Position numbers and translations under genes: made by a program. A stretch of 64,000 nucleotides of DNA from Solitalea canadensis DSM 3403 (GTDB lineage: Bacteria; Bacteroidota; Bacteroidia; Sphingobacteriales; Sphingobacteriaceae): positions 1,116,001-1,180,000 of the forward strand of contig NC_017770.1 of NCBI RefSeq assembly GCF_000242635.2, written 5' to 3'. The notes under the pieces are model-generated. The model did no database searches and was not told the DNA's origin. It worked only from the letters and a program-made list of their open reading frames with translations. Of the stretch, positions 8,411-18,100 are shown piece after piece (position 1 is the stretch's first letter; the number at the start of each line of letters is the position of its first letter).

Positions 8411-8484
8411 CTATAAATGAAGTTAGGTATCAATCAGAAAATTGAGCTTTTTAACCTATCTTAATCTGCCTTAACACATCATTT

Positions 8485-9561
8485 ATGAAAAGATTGATTT
8501 TAATTCTTACATTATTTAGCTTAATAAGCAGTGTCTCTGCCCAATTAACAAAAGTAGAAGGGTTTATTGATTCGTTGACAAAGGAGAATAGCTTCAGTGG
8601 AACTATTCTTATTGAACAAAAGTTAAAAGCAGTGTATCGTAAAAGTTTTGGGTATGCTGACCTCCCTTTTAAAGTACTTAATACACCTGATACCAGGTAT
8701 AAAATAGCCTCCATCACCAAAGCTTTTACTGCAGTTATGATCTTGCAATTGTATGAGCAAGGCAAGATAGATCTGGAAAAACCGATTAACACCTATTTAA
8801 CCAACTACAAGGGAATGGGAGGTTCTAGCGTAACAGTAAAACAGTTACTCAACATGACTTCGGGCATGCGAAATATGGATGATGGATTGACGCTTGAATC
8901 AGCTTTACAGCAAGGAATGCCACAATATCAAAAGCCCTATACAACGGATAAACTGTTGGCAAAGTTTTGCAGTGATACTTTAGTAAATCAGCCAGGTAAA
9001 ACCTTCGACTATAACAATGCAGATTACATTATACTGGGAAAGATAATTGAGACTGTAAGCGGTAAAACATACGAACAGGTATTAAGCGAAAAGATCATTG
9101 AACCTTTGCAATTAACTAACTCAGGTTTATTATCGCAAGAGAAAGTGATCGACAGGCTGGCAAATACTTATTTTCAGCGTGATGATTCAAAAGTACTTAC
9201 GAATGACCTGCCTGTGTATATCAATAATTGGTATGCTTCGGGTGCTATGTATTCAACAGTGGATGACGTTTTAAAATTTACTAATGCTTTGTTCAATGGT
9301 AAGTTATTAAAGCAGGAAACACTGAATAAAATGATTGTTTCGGGGCCTGGTGAATATGGATATGGCGTTTGGGTGTATAAAGATTATGAAATCAACTCCA
9401 AAATGTTCACGATCATTAAAAGACCTGGCTCTATTATGGGTGCTCAGGCTATGTTGTTTCATATACTTGAAGATAACTCGACAATTATCATTTTAAGTAA
9501 TACGGACAAAGTCGGTCTGGATGGATTTGCAGCAGTGATTGCTCAACAAATTATCAAATAA
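8485..9561 (+). CDS. Secreted serine hydrolase, class C beta-lactamase fold
   Basis: A 358-residue exported protein (signal peptide 1-20, ending SVSAQ) of the beta-lactamase/penicillin-binding-protein-like serine hydrolase group. The catalytic SxxK is Ser76-Ile-Thr-Lys79, and the YxN motif is Tyr176-Asn-Asn178. The third motif region reads KRPGSIMGAQAM rather than a clear HTG or KTG. Related enzymes act as D-aminopeptidases, esterases or peptidoglycan hydrolases; the substrate cannot be assigned and antibiotic resistance should not be assumed. It stands alone, downstream of the duplicated block and upstream of two decayed genes. Confidence 0.85.
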   Translation: MKRLILILTLFSLISSVSAQLTKVEGFIDSLTKENSFSGTILIEQKLKAVYRKSFGYADLPFKVLNTPDTRYKIASITKAFTAVMILQLYEQGKIDLEKPINTYLTNYKGMGGSSVTVKQLLNMTSGMRNMDDGLTLESALQQGMPQYQKPYTTDKLLAKFCSDTLVNQPGKTFDYNNADYIILGKIIETVSGKTYEQVLSEKIIEPLQLTNSGLLSQEKVIDRLANTYFQRDDSKVLTNDLPVYINNWYASGAMYSTVDDVLKFTNALFNGKLLKQETLNKMIVSGPGEYGYGVWVYKDYEINSKMFTIIKRPGSIMGAQAMLFHILEDNSTIIILSNTDKVGLDGFAAVIAQQIIK

Positions 9562-9563
9562 TA

Positions 9564-9806
9564 ATGATACCTTATCCATTAGGCGAGTACAATTCCAAAA
9601 TAGATTTATCTGAACAGGGCAGAACAATACGGGACTTGTGCAGGTAAATTATGAATTTGAGTCAATCCGAAATCTAGTTCAGGAATTAGATGTTTTAGAA
9701 GAAGAGTCTATCGTTATAACTTACAAAGGTCATTTTAGCGGGCTATTGGGATTCCTATTACGGTTTTCATTGGACGAGAGAACAAGAAATTGAATTTTGG
9801 GAGTAG
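9564..9806 (+). pseudogene. Decayed small gene with at least two frameshifts
   Basis: Protein-like sequence continues across three frames. An ATG at 9564 opens MIPYPLGEYNSKIDLSEQGR. A second frame then carries NLVQELDVLEEESIVITYKG, and a third frame ends GYWDSYYGFHWTREQEIEFW before the stop at 9804. Joined, these give a plausible protein of about 80 residues, so this is read as one gene broken by indels near 9635 and 9750. No family is recognised; the style (WD-rich, small, acidic) is like immunity-type proteins. Confidence 0.55.
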
Positions 9807-9838
9807 TTCGGCCGAAAAATGCTAATTCGGCCGTCGCT

Positions 9839-10151
9839 ATGCTAACCCTTGCTGATTCGTATCGTGTGCATCAGGTTAAAACATTAATTGAGGTTATCGA
9901 TTTATATTTCCAGAAGATTGAAGTTAATTCCGAACATTATTATTCGCTGCAACCGGATGATATTGAGAGCTTATTAAGTAACCCCGACTTAAAGATCAGG
10001 ATCATGAAAGCCGAACTTGATACTCACGAGCAAAAATGGGGGAAGGGAAGATTATGAAGAAGAGTATCCTTATTTAATCCAACGCTGCAAAGGAGACGAG
10101 GAGTTAATTAGTTATGTTAATAATCGTTTTGAAGCAATTCTTAATAAGTAA
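9839..10151 (+). pseudogene. Small gene frameshifted at a G-run
   Basis: From the ATG at 9839 the frame encodes a charged helical protein up to DTHEQKWG, then meets a stop at 10055. Shifting frame at the GGGGG run near 10037-10041 restores a long continuation (EDYEEEYPYLIQRCKG, then ISYVNNRFEAILNK) to a stop at 10149. One extra G explains this, either as a true mutation or an assembly error in a homopolymer. The product would be about 103 residues, soluble, with no recognised family. A TTG start at 9797 is possible but overlaps the preceding relic. Confidence 0.6.
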
Positions 10152-10526
10152 AACAACCTAACCCGCTACTTGATAAATACTTGTTAATTACCTGTAAATC
10201 ACACTTTTTTTGTGAGCGGATTTTTCTATTTTTGCACCCGAAATAATGAAAAAAATTATCCTTTGGGATTTGTGCGTTGGTAAACTTCAAGTTAGTTCAT
10301 AGAAATTGCTTTACTTTTTACCCATCTGAATTTTATACTCTCCTCTATTGAATTCTAACCATCTTGGTATCAGGATAATTTTTCCTTTTTAAATAATTGG
10401 GTTTGTATACCTGTCAATATGAGCCTCACTTTATTTGCTTTTCAATCAATATAAATTATCACAATAAATGGCAAAAGCTGAGTGATCAGTTTATGCTCTC
10501 TTTGATACTGCAATTGTAGTACATGT
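10152..10526. other. Intergenic region before the PorP/SprF gene
   Basis: It holds a strong promoter-like box at 10227 (listed separately), followed by a very short frame, MKKIILWDLCVGKLQVSS, at 10247. No tRNA or known small RNA is recognised downstream of the box. The remainder is AT-rich. Confidence 0.45.
10227..10234 (+). promoter_or_regulatory. Candidate Bacteroidota -7 box TATTTTTG
   Basis: TATTTTTG fits TAnnTTTG. A T-rich TTTTTTTG lies upstream with its G 14 bases away, closer than the usual spacing of about 19. The box is almost 300 bases before the PorP/SprF start, so it implies a long leader, a small RNA, or a vanished gene. Confidence 0.4.
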
Positions 10527-11531
10527 ATGAAGAAAAATGATCGCTCGTTGCTAACTACCTTATTCATTTTTATCGTGAGTAGTGGTTTTGCACAGCAAAA
10601 TGTTCAGTTTAGTCAGTATATTTTTAATGAATTGGCCGTTAATCCTGCCTATGCCGGTTATAAAGAAGAGTGGACTGCACATCTGCTATATCGAAGTCAG
10701 TGGGTAAGTATTACGGGAGCTCCAAAAACAGCCACATTTTCGTTTGATGGTCTTACCGATTCGTATCGGAAAAACACAGGACTAGGTCTTCAAATAACAA
10801 ACGATAAGTTGGGTGCTCAAAGTAACCTGTCTGCTTACACCAATTATTCATACAGGTTAAAATTAGATGCGTTAGATACTCGTCGTTTGTGTTTGGGATT
10901 AGGAGTGGGAGTGTCGCAATATGCACTCAATGGCGATGAACTGTCGTACGTACAAGAAAATGACTCCAGAATTCAGGCAGGGACCGTAAATACCATTACA
11001 CCTGATCTTCGTTTCGGGGTTTATTATTATTCGCCCACGTTTTTTGCAGGAGCTTCTGTTATGGATCTGTTTGCTGATTATATCAGCACAAAATTACAAG
11101 ACGGAACCAAAACCTATCTCAATATAAAGAAAACGAGGCATTATTATTTTTCAGCAGGAGGTCTAATTACGTTATCATCTACTATTATACTAAAACCTTC
11201 TTTCTTGATCAAAGAAGACTTTAAAGGACCTACCAATCTGGACCTGAATACATTTTTTGCTTTTAACGAAAAAGTGTGGATAGGTGCGTCCTGGAGAACG
11301 GGTATTAAATTATGGAGTAAGGATAACCTGATCAGTAATTTACAAATGGCTGATGCTTATTCAGTAATGGCTCAATTTTATGTGAATGATCGTTTTCGTA
11401 TTGGTTATGCCTACGATAGAACCTTAAGTGAGTTGAGTAATTATGAAAATGGCTCCCACGAAGTCTCCGTATCGTTAAGCCTACCTTCACCTAAATTAGG
11501 TGAAAGAATTTTAAGTCCGAGGTATTTCTAA
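10527..11531 (+). CDS. PorP/SprF family type IX secretion membrane protein
   Basis: A 334-residue outer membrane beta-barrel protein of the PorP/SprF family. A signal peptide (1-22, ending SGFAQ) is followed by the family's most conserved block, QFSQYIFNELAVNPAYAGY. RSQWVSITGAPKTATFSFDG and repeated amphipathic strands follow, with RIGYAYD near the end. PorP/SprF proteins act with the type IX secretion system, each often helping to place a particular cargo on the cell surface. The gene 21 bases downstream encodes a PorE-like OmpA protein, the usual partner. No cargo gene with a type B C-terminal domain is adjacent. Confidence 0.93.
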   Translation: MKKNDRSLLTTLFIFIVSSGFAQQNVQFSQYIFNELAVNPAYAGYKEEWTAHLLYRSQWVSITGAPKTATFSFDGLTDSYRKNTGLGLQITNDKLGAQSNLSAYTNYSYRLKLDALDTRRLCLGLGVGVSQYALNGDELSYVQENDSRIQAGTVNTITPDLRFGVYYYSPTFFAGASVMDLFADYISTKLQDGTKTYLNIKKTRHYYFSAGGLITLSSTIILKPSFLIKEDFKGPTNLDLNTFFAFNEKVWIGASWRTGIKLWSKDNLISNLQMADAYSVMAQFYVNDRFRIGYAYDRTLSELSNYENGSHEVSVSLSLPSPKLGERILSPRYF

Positions 11532-11552
11532 GTTTACACGCTATTCGTTTTA

Positions 11553-13529
11553 ATGAAAAAAAGATTACTTACCATTTTTGTTTTTCTTTTAAGTTTCTTC
11601 CCTTTTTTAGGATATGCACAGGAGCAGAAGAGTTTGAGAAAACAAGCAGATTTGTTGTATGAGCAAAGCAGTTATGCCAAAGCTGCGGCGATTTATGAAC
11701 GTTTGGCAAAAAATAAAAAGGATGATGTAGACCTACTGGTTCGTTTGGCAAATAGCTACCGTTTAATCAAAAACTATGAACAATCTAAAAGGTGGTTCCA
11801 GCAATTGCAGTATACTAAGTTATTGCCAATCTCTGAACTGTTGAATTATGCAGAGGTTATGCATTGTAATGTTGAGCTTACCGAATCTAGGGATTTGTTA
11901 AAAGAGTATGAGCTAATAACAGGAACCAATGAGTATATAAAAATGCGGGTAAACAGTTGCGATTCGGCAAAAGCATGGATGCAATCACCTGCATTAATAG
12001 TAGTTAAAAACCTTGATTCAATTAATACACCCAAGAGTGAATGGGGCGCATGGGCTATCAATGATTCTGTTATTGTTTACACCGCAGAGCGCGCACCTTT
12101 TGTTGATAAGCGCAAAGGAACATATAGTCGTACCGGTCAGCCTTATTTAGGTATTTATGAACGGGATTTATATGCTAAAGAAAAATCAAAACCATTTGAT
12201 CGTCAGTTTATCGTTAGTAATTATCATTCTGGGCCATTGCTGATCAATGCTGCGCATAATCTTATTTACATTACCCGAACCTATAATGATTCAAAAACAA
12301 TAAGGGAATTTAACTCCAACAATGGAAGAATAAGTGGTATAAGGCGATTGGAACTTTGGTACTCAGAAAAGAAAGAAGGACATTGGAGTGATTTGAAACC
12401 CTTTAAGTATAATAATCCGGAGAACTATTCGGTTGGTCATGCTGCTTTGAGTAAAGACGGCAACACGCTGTACTTTGTCAGCGACATGCCCGGTACCTTA
12501 GGGAAAACGGATATTTGGTATTGTACCAAGTTAAATGACGGGAGTTGGTCGTCCCCTGTTAATTGTGGATTTCAGATCAATACGGATCAGGAAGAACTAT
12601 TTCCAACCATTGGGACAGCCGGGGAGTTGTATTTTTCCTCAACTGGTCGACTTGGAATGGGTGGGTTAGATATCTTTAAAGCCATAGGCGAAAAATCAAC
12701 ATGGAAAGAAGTTACTAATATGCGTTTTCCGGTTAACTCTGTTACGGATGATTTCTTGTTCACTCCAACATCAGACACAACAGGTTTTTTATCTTCCGAT
12801 AGAAGAGGAGGAAAAGGAAGTGATGATATTTACAGTTACCTGATCTTGCCTCCGCCGCCACCGCCAGTTAAGGAAGTAATTGTAGAAGAAGTGGTGCTGG
12901 CAAATAACAAATTTGTAGGCATCGTGGTAAATAAGTTAACCAGTAAACCATTAGTCAATGTTTCGGTAACGGTGGATAACAAAGGAGAACAGGATACCGC
13001 AATTACAGATGACAGAGGGCGTTTTGGTTTTGAGCTAAAGCCAGGTGAAGAATGTTCGGTGAAAGCCGAAAAAGAAGGTTTCTTAAGCGACCATAAAAAT
13101 GGATTGAAATATGTTAAACTTCAGGAATCGCCTTCAGTGGTTATTCTTCAGTTAGATTCAATCATATTGAATAAGGCAATTAAACTGGAGCATATTTATT
13201 ATGATTCGGGTAAATGGAATCTGAAACCAAAATCGAAAACGGAATTGAATAAATTGGTTGCATTGTTAACAGAAAATCCGACCATTAAAATAGAGCTAAG
13301 TTCGCATACCGATTCGCGTTCGTCTGATAAGGCAAATCTTATTCTTTCTCAAAAAAGGGCTAAAACTGCAGTAGATTATATTATCTCTAAAGGTATTGCT
13401 AAAGATCGGCTGGTAGCCAAAGGATATGGAGAAACTAAGTTGCTCAATAAATGCAAGAACGGGGTTAAATGCTCCAATGCTGCTCATCAAATGAATAGGC
13501 GTACGGAAATAGCCATTTTAAGTTTCTAA
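11553..13529 (+). CDS. OmpA-family protein with TPR, PD40 and regulatory-like domains (PorE-like)
   Basis: A 658-residue exported protein (signal peptide 1-23). In order: TPR-like helices about 27-130; WD40/PD40-type beta-propeller strands about 290-430 (LSKDGNTLYFVSD, GLDIFKA, RGGKGSDDIYSY); a Pro-rich linker PPPPPPVKE; a carboxypeptidase-regulatory-like beta-sandwich about 450-535; and an OmpA peptidoglycan-binding domain about 543-658 with SHTDSR and NRRTEI. This architecture is that of PorE-like partners of PorP/SprF, which link the secretion apparatus to the cell wall. It forms a two-gene operon with the gene before it (21-base gap) and ends at a bidirectional terminator. Confidence 0.9.
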   Translation: MKKRLLTIFVFLLSFFPFLGYAQEQKSLRKQADLLYEQSSYAKAAAIYERLAKNKKDDVDLLVRLANSYRLIKNYEQSKRWFQQLQYTKLLPISELLNYAEVMHCNVELTESRDLLKEYELITGTNEYIKMRVNSCDSAKAWMQSPALIVVKNLDSINTPKSEWGAWAINDSVIVYTAERAPFVDKRKGTYSRTGQPYLGIYERDLYAKEKSKPFDRQFIVSNYHSGPLLINAAHNLIYITRTYNDSKTIREFNSNNGRISGIRRLELWYSEKKEGHWSDLKPFKYNNPENYSVGHAALSKDGNTLYFVSDMPGTLGKTDIWYCTKLNDGSWSSPVNCGFQINTDQEELFPTIGTAGELYFSSTGRLGMGGLDIFKAIGEKSTWKEVTNMRFPVNSVTDDFLFTPTSDTTGFLSSDRRGGKGSDDIYSYLILPPPPPPVKEVIVEEVVLANNKFVGIVVNKLTSKPLVNVSVTVDNKGEQDTAITDDRGRFGFELKPGEECSVKAEKEGFLSDHKNGLKYVKLQESPSVVILQLDSIILNKAIKLEHIYYDSGKWNLKPKSKTELNKLVALLTENPTIKIELSSHTDSRSSDKANLILSQKRAKTAVDYIISKGIAKDRLVAKGYGETKLLNKCKNGVKCSNAAHQMNRRTEIAILSF

Positions 13530-13536
13530 GAAAAAA

Positions 13537-13580
13537 CTTCGCCCTGTTAAAGATCAACCTTAACGGGGCGAAGTGCTTTT
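13537..13580. terminator. Bidirectional terminator
   Basis: Arms CTTCGCCCTGTTAA (13537-13550) and TTAACGGGGCGAAG (13560-13573) pair over 14 positions with one wobble and have a 9-base loop. Going rightwards it is followed by GCTTTT. On the minus strand it is followed by TTTTTT. It therefore serves both the PorE-like gene and the convergent SusD gene. Confidence 0.85.
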
Positions 13581-13598
13581 ATGATGAATGGTTCATTG

Positions 13599-15089
13599 TT
13601 ATTTTAATATCCACATAGCATCATTGATATCATCTTTACCGGCAAACTGAGCATCCAGCGCCTTCTCAAGATTTTCCTTGTTGTTAGTATGCTCGCTTGA
13701 AGGATATTGGAAACGCTTAGGAATTCGCTGGCTGTTCGCGGTTCCTGGGCCTACTAAGAATGCAGGAACACCGGTTCTACGCTGATTGTAATACGCTTCC
13801 CAACCTGAGTTTTGGAAAAAACCAAGGTACTTTTGTAGCAAGATTTGTTTAAGTGCTTCATCTGCATTTCCTGCTAAGGTTATGGCAGGTTGAGCTAAGT
13901 AAGCATTAATTGCATCCGTTGAAATAGCATAAGATTGCATGGATCCACTGATACCTTTGTTATAATATTCGGCAGCATTACCAGCAACCCAGCCACGGCT
14001 GATTGCTTCTGCGATATTAAAACATAACTCAACATAACCAATTTGTACGCAAGGTTCGCCTAAGTATTGATAGTATCGATCTTTGCGGATAAACGAGTAC
14101 TCGCCCTTGTTTACTTTGGATGACATATCGTCCAAGCTTTCACCTGAGCTTGCTCCAACATAAGCTTCGAAATCAGCAGGTGTTAAGCCGGCTGCTATTT
14201 TTGCAGGAGCAGGGTCTGCTACAATAAATGTGCGTGGATCTTTAAGGTTAACCAAGGTATTTAAATAGGTAGCCGACATGTTATTACGGGTAGCTGTATT
14301 ACCATAATTATCCGGATTTAGCGGGTATTTATTGGTAGAAGAGTTGTAAACATATTGCAGATTATCGCTATTGCTACCAGGTAAAGGATATTTAGCCGGA
14401 TTAGCAAGCGTTTCAGCAAATCGTTGTTTAATCTTTAGTTCAGCATCCGATTCTTTTTTGCTCAAGTGAATTAGTAAACGCAATTTGTAAGCGTTTACGG
14501 CCTTTTGCCACCCGATTAACTTACCGTTTAATAAAAAGTCGCCGCTCAAATTGTTGTCATTTGCTGCAATTAACGCCGTAAGTTCTGTATTGGCCTCATC
14601 AAGCCAGGTAAATGCTTGTAAGAATACCTCTTTTTGCGTGTTGTATTTAGGCTTAAAGATGCCATTGCCGGTTTGCAACGCTTCCGACATCGGAATATCT
14701 CCCATGCGCATAGTCATATCCACATAAAAGAAGGCCTTAAAGAATTTAGCCAATGAAGCGTACACATTTTTCGCAGGAAGCCCCGTTTTTTGTGCTTCAT
14801 GTTCCATTTGTTTAATGTTATTTAGCGTAAGGTAGTTCATACCGCCGCCGGTCCAGCTGTACTCCTGCGTAGCATAATAATTGTAATTGCTGCACCAATA
14901 CTGATTCCAGCGTTGTACGTCATTCCAGGGAGCTTCGTAAAAATCGTTCTCGATACTGGTTAGTAATAACGATGGGGATGCTTTACTTGGTTTATTTGGA
15001 TTTTGTTCCAATTCCTCAAAGTTTTGACAAGCAGTTAATCCTATTCCTGCTGTTGCCAATAAAAGGATCAGTTTTTTATTTAGTTTCAT
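13599..15089 (-). CDS. SusD/RagB-like nutrient-binding lipoprotein (SusD-like_2 type)
   Basis: A 496-residue surface lipoprotein with lipobox GLTAC (Cys21), then NFEELEQNPNKPSKASPSLLL, the opening typical of the SusD-like_2 branch. The helical TPR-like scaffold continues with KAVNAYKLRLLIHLSKK and ends near EKALDAQFAGKDDINDAMW. SusD proteins cap the SusC channel and bind the substrate. The gene follows the SusC gene by 20 bases on the same strand. The substrate is not readable, but the upstream phosphodiesterase and metallophosphoesterase suggest phosphorylated molecules. Confidence 0.93.
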   Translation of the reverse strand: MKLNKKLILLLATAGIGLTACQNFEELEQNPNKPSKASPSLLLTSIENDFYEAPWNDVQRWNQYWCSNYNYYATQEYSWTGGGMNYLTLNNIKQMEHEAQKTGLPAKNVYASLAKFFKAFFYVDMTMRMGDIPMSEALQTGNGIFKPKYNTQKEVFLQAFTWLDEANTELTALIAANDNNLSGDFLLNGKLIGWQKAVNAYKLRLLIHLSKKESDAELKIKQRFAETLANPAKYPLPGSNSDNLQYVYNSSTNKYPLNPDNYGNTATRNNMSATYLNTLVNLKDPRTFIVADPAPAKIAAGLTPADFEAYVGASSGESLDDMSSKVNKGEYSFIRKDRYYQYLGEPCVQIGYVELCFNIAEAISRGWVAGNAAEYYNKGISGSMQSYAISTDAINAYLAQPAITLAGNADEALKQILLQKYLGFFQNSGWEAYYNQRRTGVPAFLVGPGTANSQRIPKRFQYPSSEHTNNKENLEKALDAQFAGKDDINDAMWILK

Positions 15090-15109
15090 GAGAATTTGTC
15101 GTTAAGAAT

Positions 15110-18100
15110 TTAGAAAGTGATATTCAGATTTACACCATAGCTTTTGCTGGTAGGCGTTTGTAAACTCGATTGAGAAGTCATTCCCGGGAACTGATCCAGG
15201 TCGATGTCTTTCACCTTGGCAAAATACAATAGATTACGTCCAACAAGGGTGATTGATGCACGTTGAATCGACATTCTGTTTAAAAAGCTTTTTGGCAGGT
15301 TAAATCCGATGGTTACCTCACGAAGTTTTGCATAGGTTTTATCAATCAGGTTTCCTTCTGAAATGCCGTTGTAACGGCTGATATAATCCTGAAGGAAAGT
15401 AGGAGTGGTGTTAGCAGCAAAAACTAATTGATCGTAGTTGGTAATATTACCGTCTACATCGTAATTAATGGTAGCGCCGTTAGCAACAACCACTCCCTGT
15501 CCAACATAGGATTTAATTCCTTTAATATCATTAGCACGGGCAACACCCATATCGCCCTCAATGGTGGCAATATGACGACCGCCACGCATGGTTTGGCGTA
15601 ATACGTAGTCAACCATTTTACCACCAACACGACCATCAAATTGGAAACCAAATGTAAATTGCTTGTAATTGAATTTATTGTTGATACTCCATGTCCAGTC
15701 GGGGTTCATGTTTCCTAAATAACGGGAAACAGGATTTTGAATCGGACGACCACTGGCATCATTAATAATTTGGCCGTCTTTAGTACGAACAAAAGTTGAA
15801 GTGTATAATTTATCTAAACGATCTCCAACTTTTAAGAATTGATTCAGCGTTTCAATTCCAGGGTAAATTTCTGCTAACTCTTCTTTGTAAGTCGACCAGT
15901 TTACCATTACATCCCAATTGAAATTAGGTTTGCGTAAAGGTGAACCACTAAGCGTTAATTCCCATCCCGAACGACGCGATTTAATACCGTTTGTTAACAG
16001 ACTGCTGTAGCCGGTTGCTTGTGACAACGGTAGTTCGAAAATTCGTGGCCCATCTAAGCTGTTGAAATAGGTAATATCAAAAGCTAAACGATTACGCAAC
16101 AATTTAAGGTCAACGCCTGCTTCGTAGGCAGAACTAAAGCTTGGCTCTAAATCCGGATTGGTTAAAATAGCGGTGTAGGTGGCACCCGGCTGATTATTGT
16201 AAATTGGCGTTACATTATAGGATGAAATATTCTTGTAAGAAGGACCTCCGTATGGAGTTGTATAATCTGCTCCATATCCTAATCCTGAACCCGATAACAC
16301 TGCAGCCGAACTTATGGTATTGTTTACTGCCGTGTTTCCAACTTTAGCATACGATCCTCTTAACTTAAAATAAGAAATAGCATCAGGAAATTTTAATAGT
16401 TCCGTCAAAATTAATCCGGCACCAACAGAAGTGTAGAAGAAGGTGTTATTTTGTTTCGGCATCGTTGATGATTTATCAATACGACCTGTTAATGAAACAC
16501 TCAGGAAGTTTTTGTACATCATGTCCAAGAACGCATACGAACTAAATACCTGCATCGGCGCCTCGTAATTATACGTTTGACGAGGGTTTAACGAGTTATT
16601 AAGATTATACCATCCCGGTACATTCAGGTAATCAGTTGTTGAATAAGTAGAGTGGTAATTAAACGTACGTAAGTTGGCTCCAACAGATGCTTTAACATCT
16701 AATGAAGGGATAACCTGTTTGTCAAAACTTAATAATACGTCTGTGTTATTTTCAAACATGTTACGCATATCCTCACGGTAATCACCTTTAGCCTGCTCGC
16801 GACCATAAGTTGTTGCTGAGTAAGGTAATTTCTCGGTACGCAAAAGGTCGTAGGTAGTAATCTGCGTACGGGCACTTAAATTCAAAAAGTTATTGAACTT
16901 GTAATTTAAGCTCATATGACCGTACATGTCTGTTTTATGGTGACTGCGCAACCATTCTTTAGCTACAAACCAAGGGTTGTTGTAACGTTGATACTCAGCA
17001 TAGATTTGTTGTACACCTTCCCTACCCGTTTGCCAATAATTCTTCATGTCATCAACATTCCAATCGGCACCACCCCAGATAACCATGTTGTAAATTAAGC
17101 TGTTAGGGCCGTAGTTAACGTCGGGGTAGTTAGGGGTAAACTGGCGGTTGTAATTTACTGTCGACTCAAAGCGTAATTTCGGAGAGAAATTGTAACCTGC
17201 AGAAACATTGAAGTTTAAGCCATTAAGTTGAGTGTTGGGAACAAGTCCGCGCTGGTAATTATAGGTAGATGAAAAACGTAAGTCGTATTTTTCGCCACTG
17301 GTTGCGATTGCGATATTATTACTGCTCAATACACCTGTTTGTAAAAAACGGGTAAGATTATCCGTTCCGCGTGCAATGAAAGGAGTAGGAGTCCGTTTTC
17401 CTGTTGAAGGGTTTATCGGACTATCATATTGCGCAATTAACTGACCATTTAATGCAGGTCCCCAGATATCATAATCACCATCGTTTTTACCACCACCTTT
17501 ACCGTCAACAAACTCATATTTACCATGGTCGCCCGGGCCATACATATCCTGAACTTTAGGAATAGCATTAAACCCATTCTGAGTCATCGTACTTGAATTA
17601 AATTCAATAGCAAAGCCGCGGTTATCCTTAGATCCACGTTTGGTGGTAATCTGAATAGCACCGAATTGTCCGTTTGATCCATATAAAGCAGATGCAGCAG
17701 GGCCTTTTAGAATGGTGTAAGACTCAATATCATCAGCGCTTATATTCCAGGTATCAGAACTGATTGGCACGCCGTCTACAACGAATAAAGGTTGTTGACC
17801 ACGTAATAAGATATTTGGCGAACCCAATAACTCAGCTGAAGCACCAACGGTTAATCCAGAAACTTTTCCCACTAAAGCATTTACAGGGTTCGGCTCACGA
17901 GCCTTTACAAGTTCATCACCTTTAACTTCCTGTATGGCATATCCTAATTTGGCTTTATCCTTTTTGATCCCTAAAGCAGTAACAACTACTTCAGTTAGTT
18001 CTTTTGAATCAGCTTCCAATTGGACATTGATTACTGCTGAACTGCCAACCTTTATAATTTTGTTAACATAACCAACTGAGCTGAATAAAAGTACCTGTCC

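Noticed and set aside
8485-9561. Antibiotic-resistance beta-lactamase
   Set aside because: SxxK and YxN are present, but the third motif is not a clear KTG, and most such secreted serine hydrolases are not beta-lactamases.
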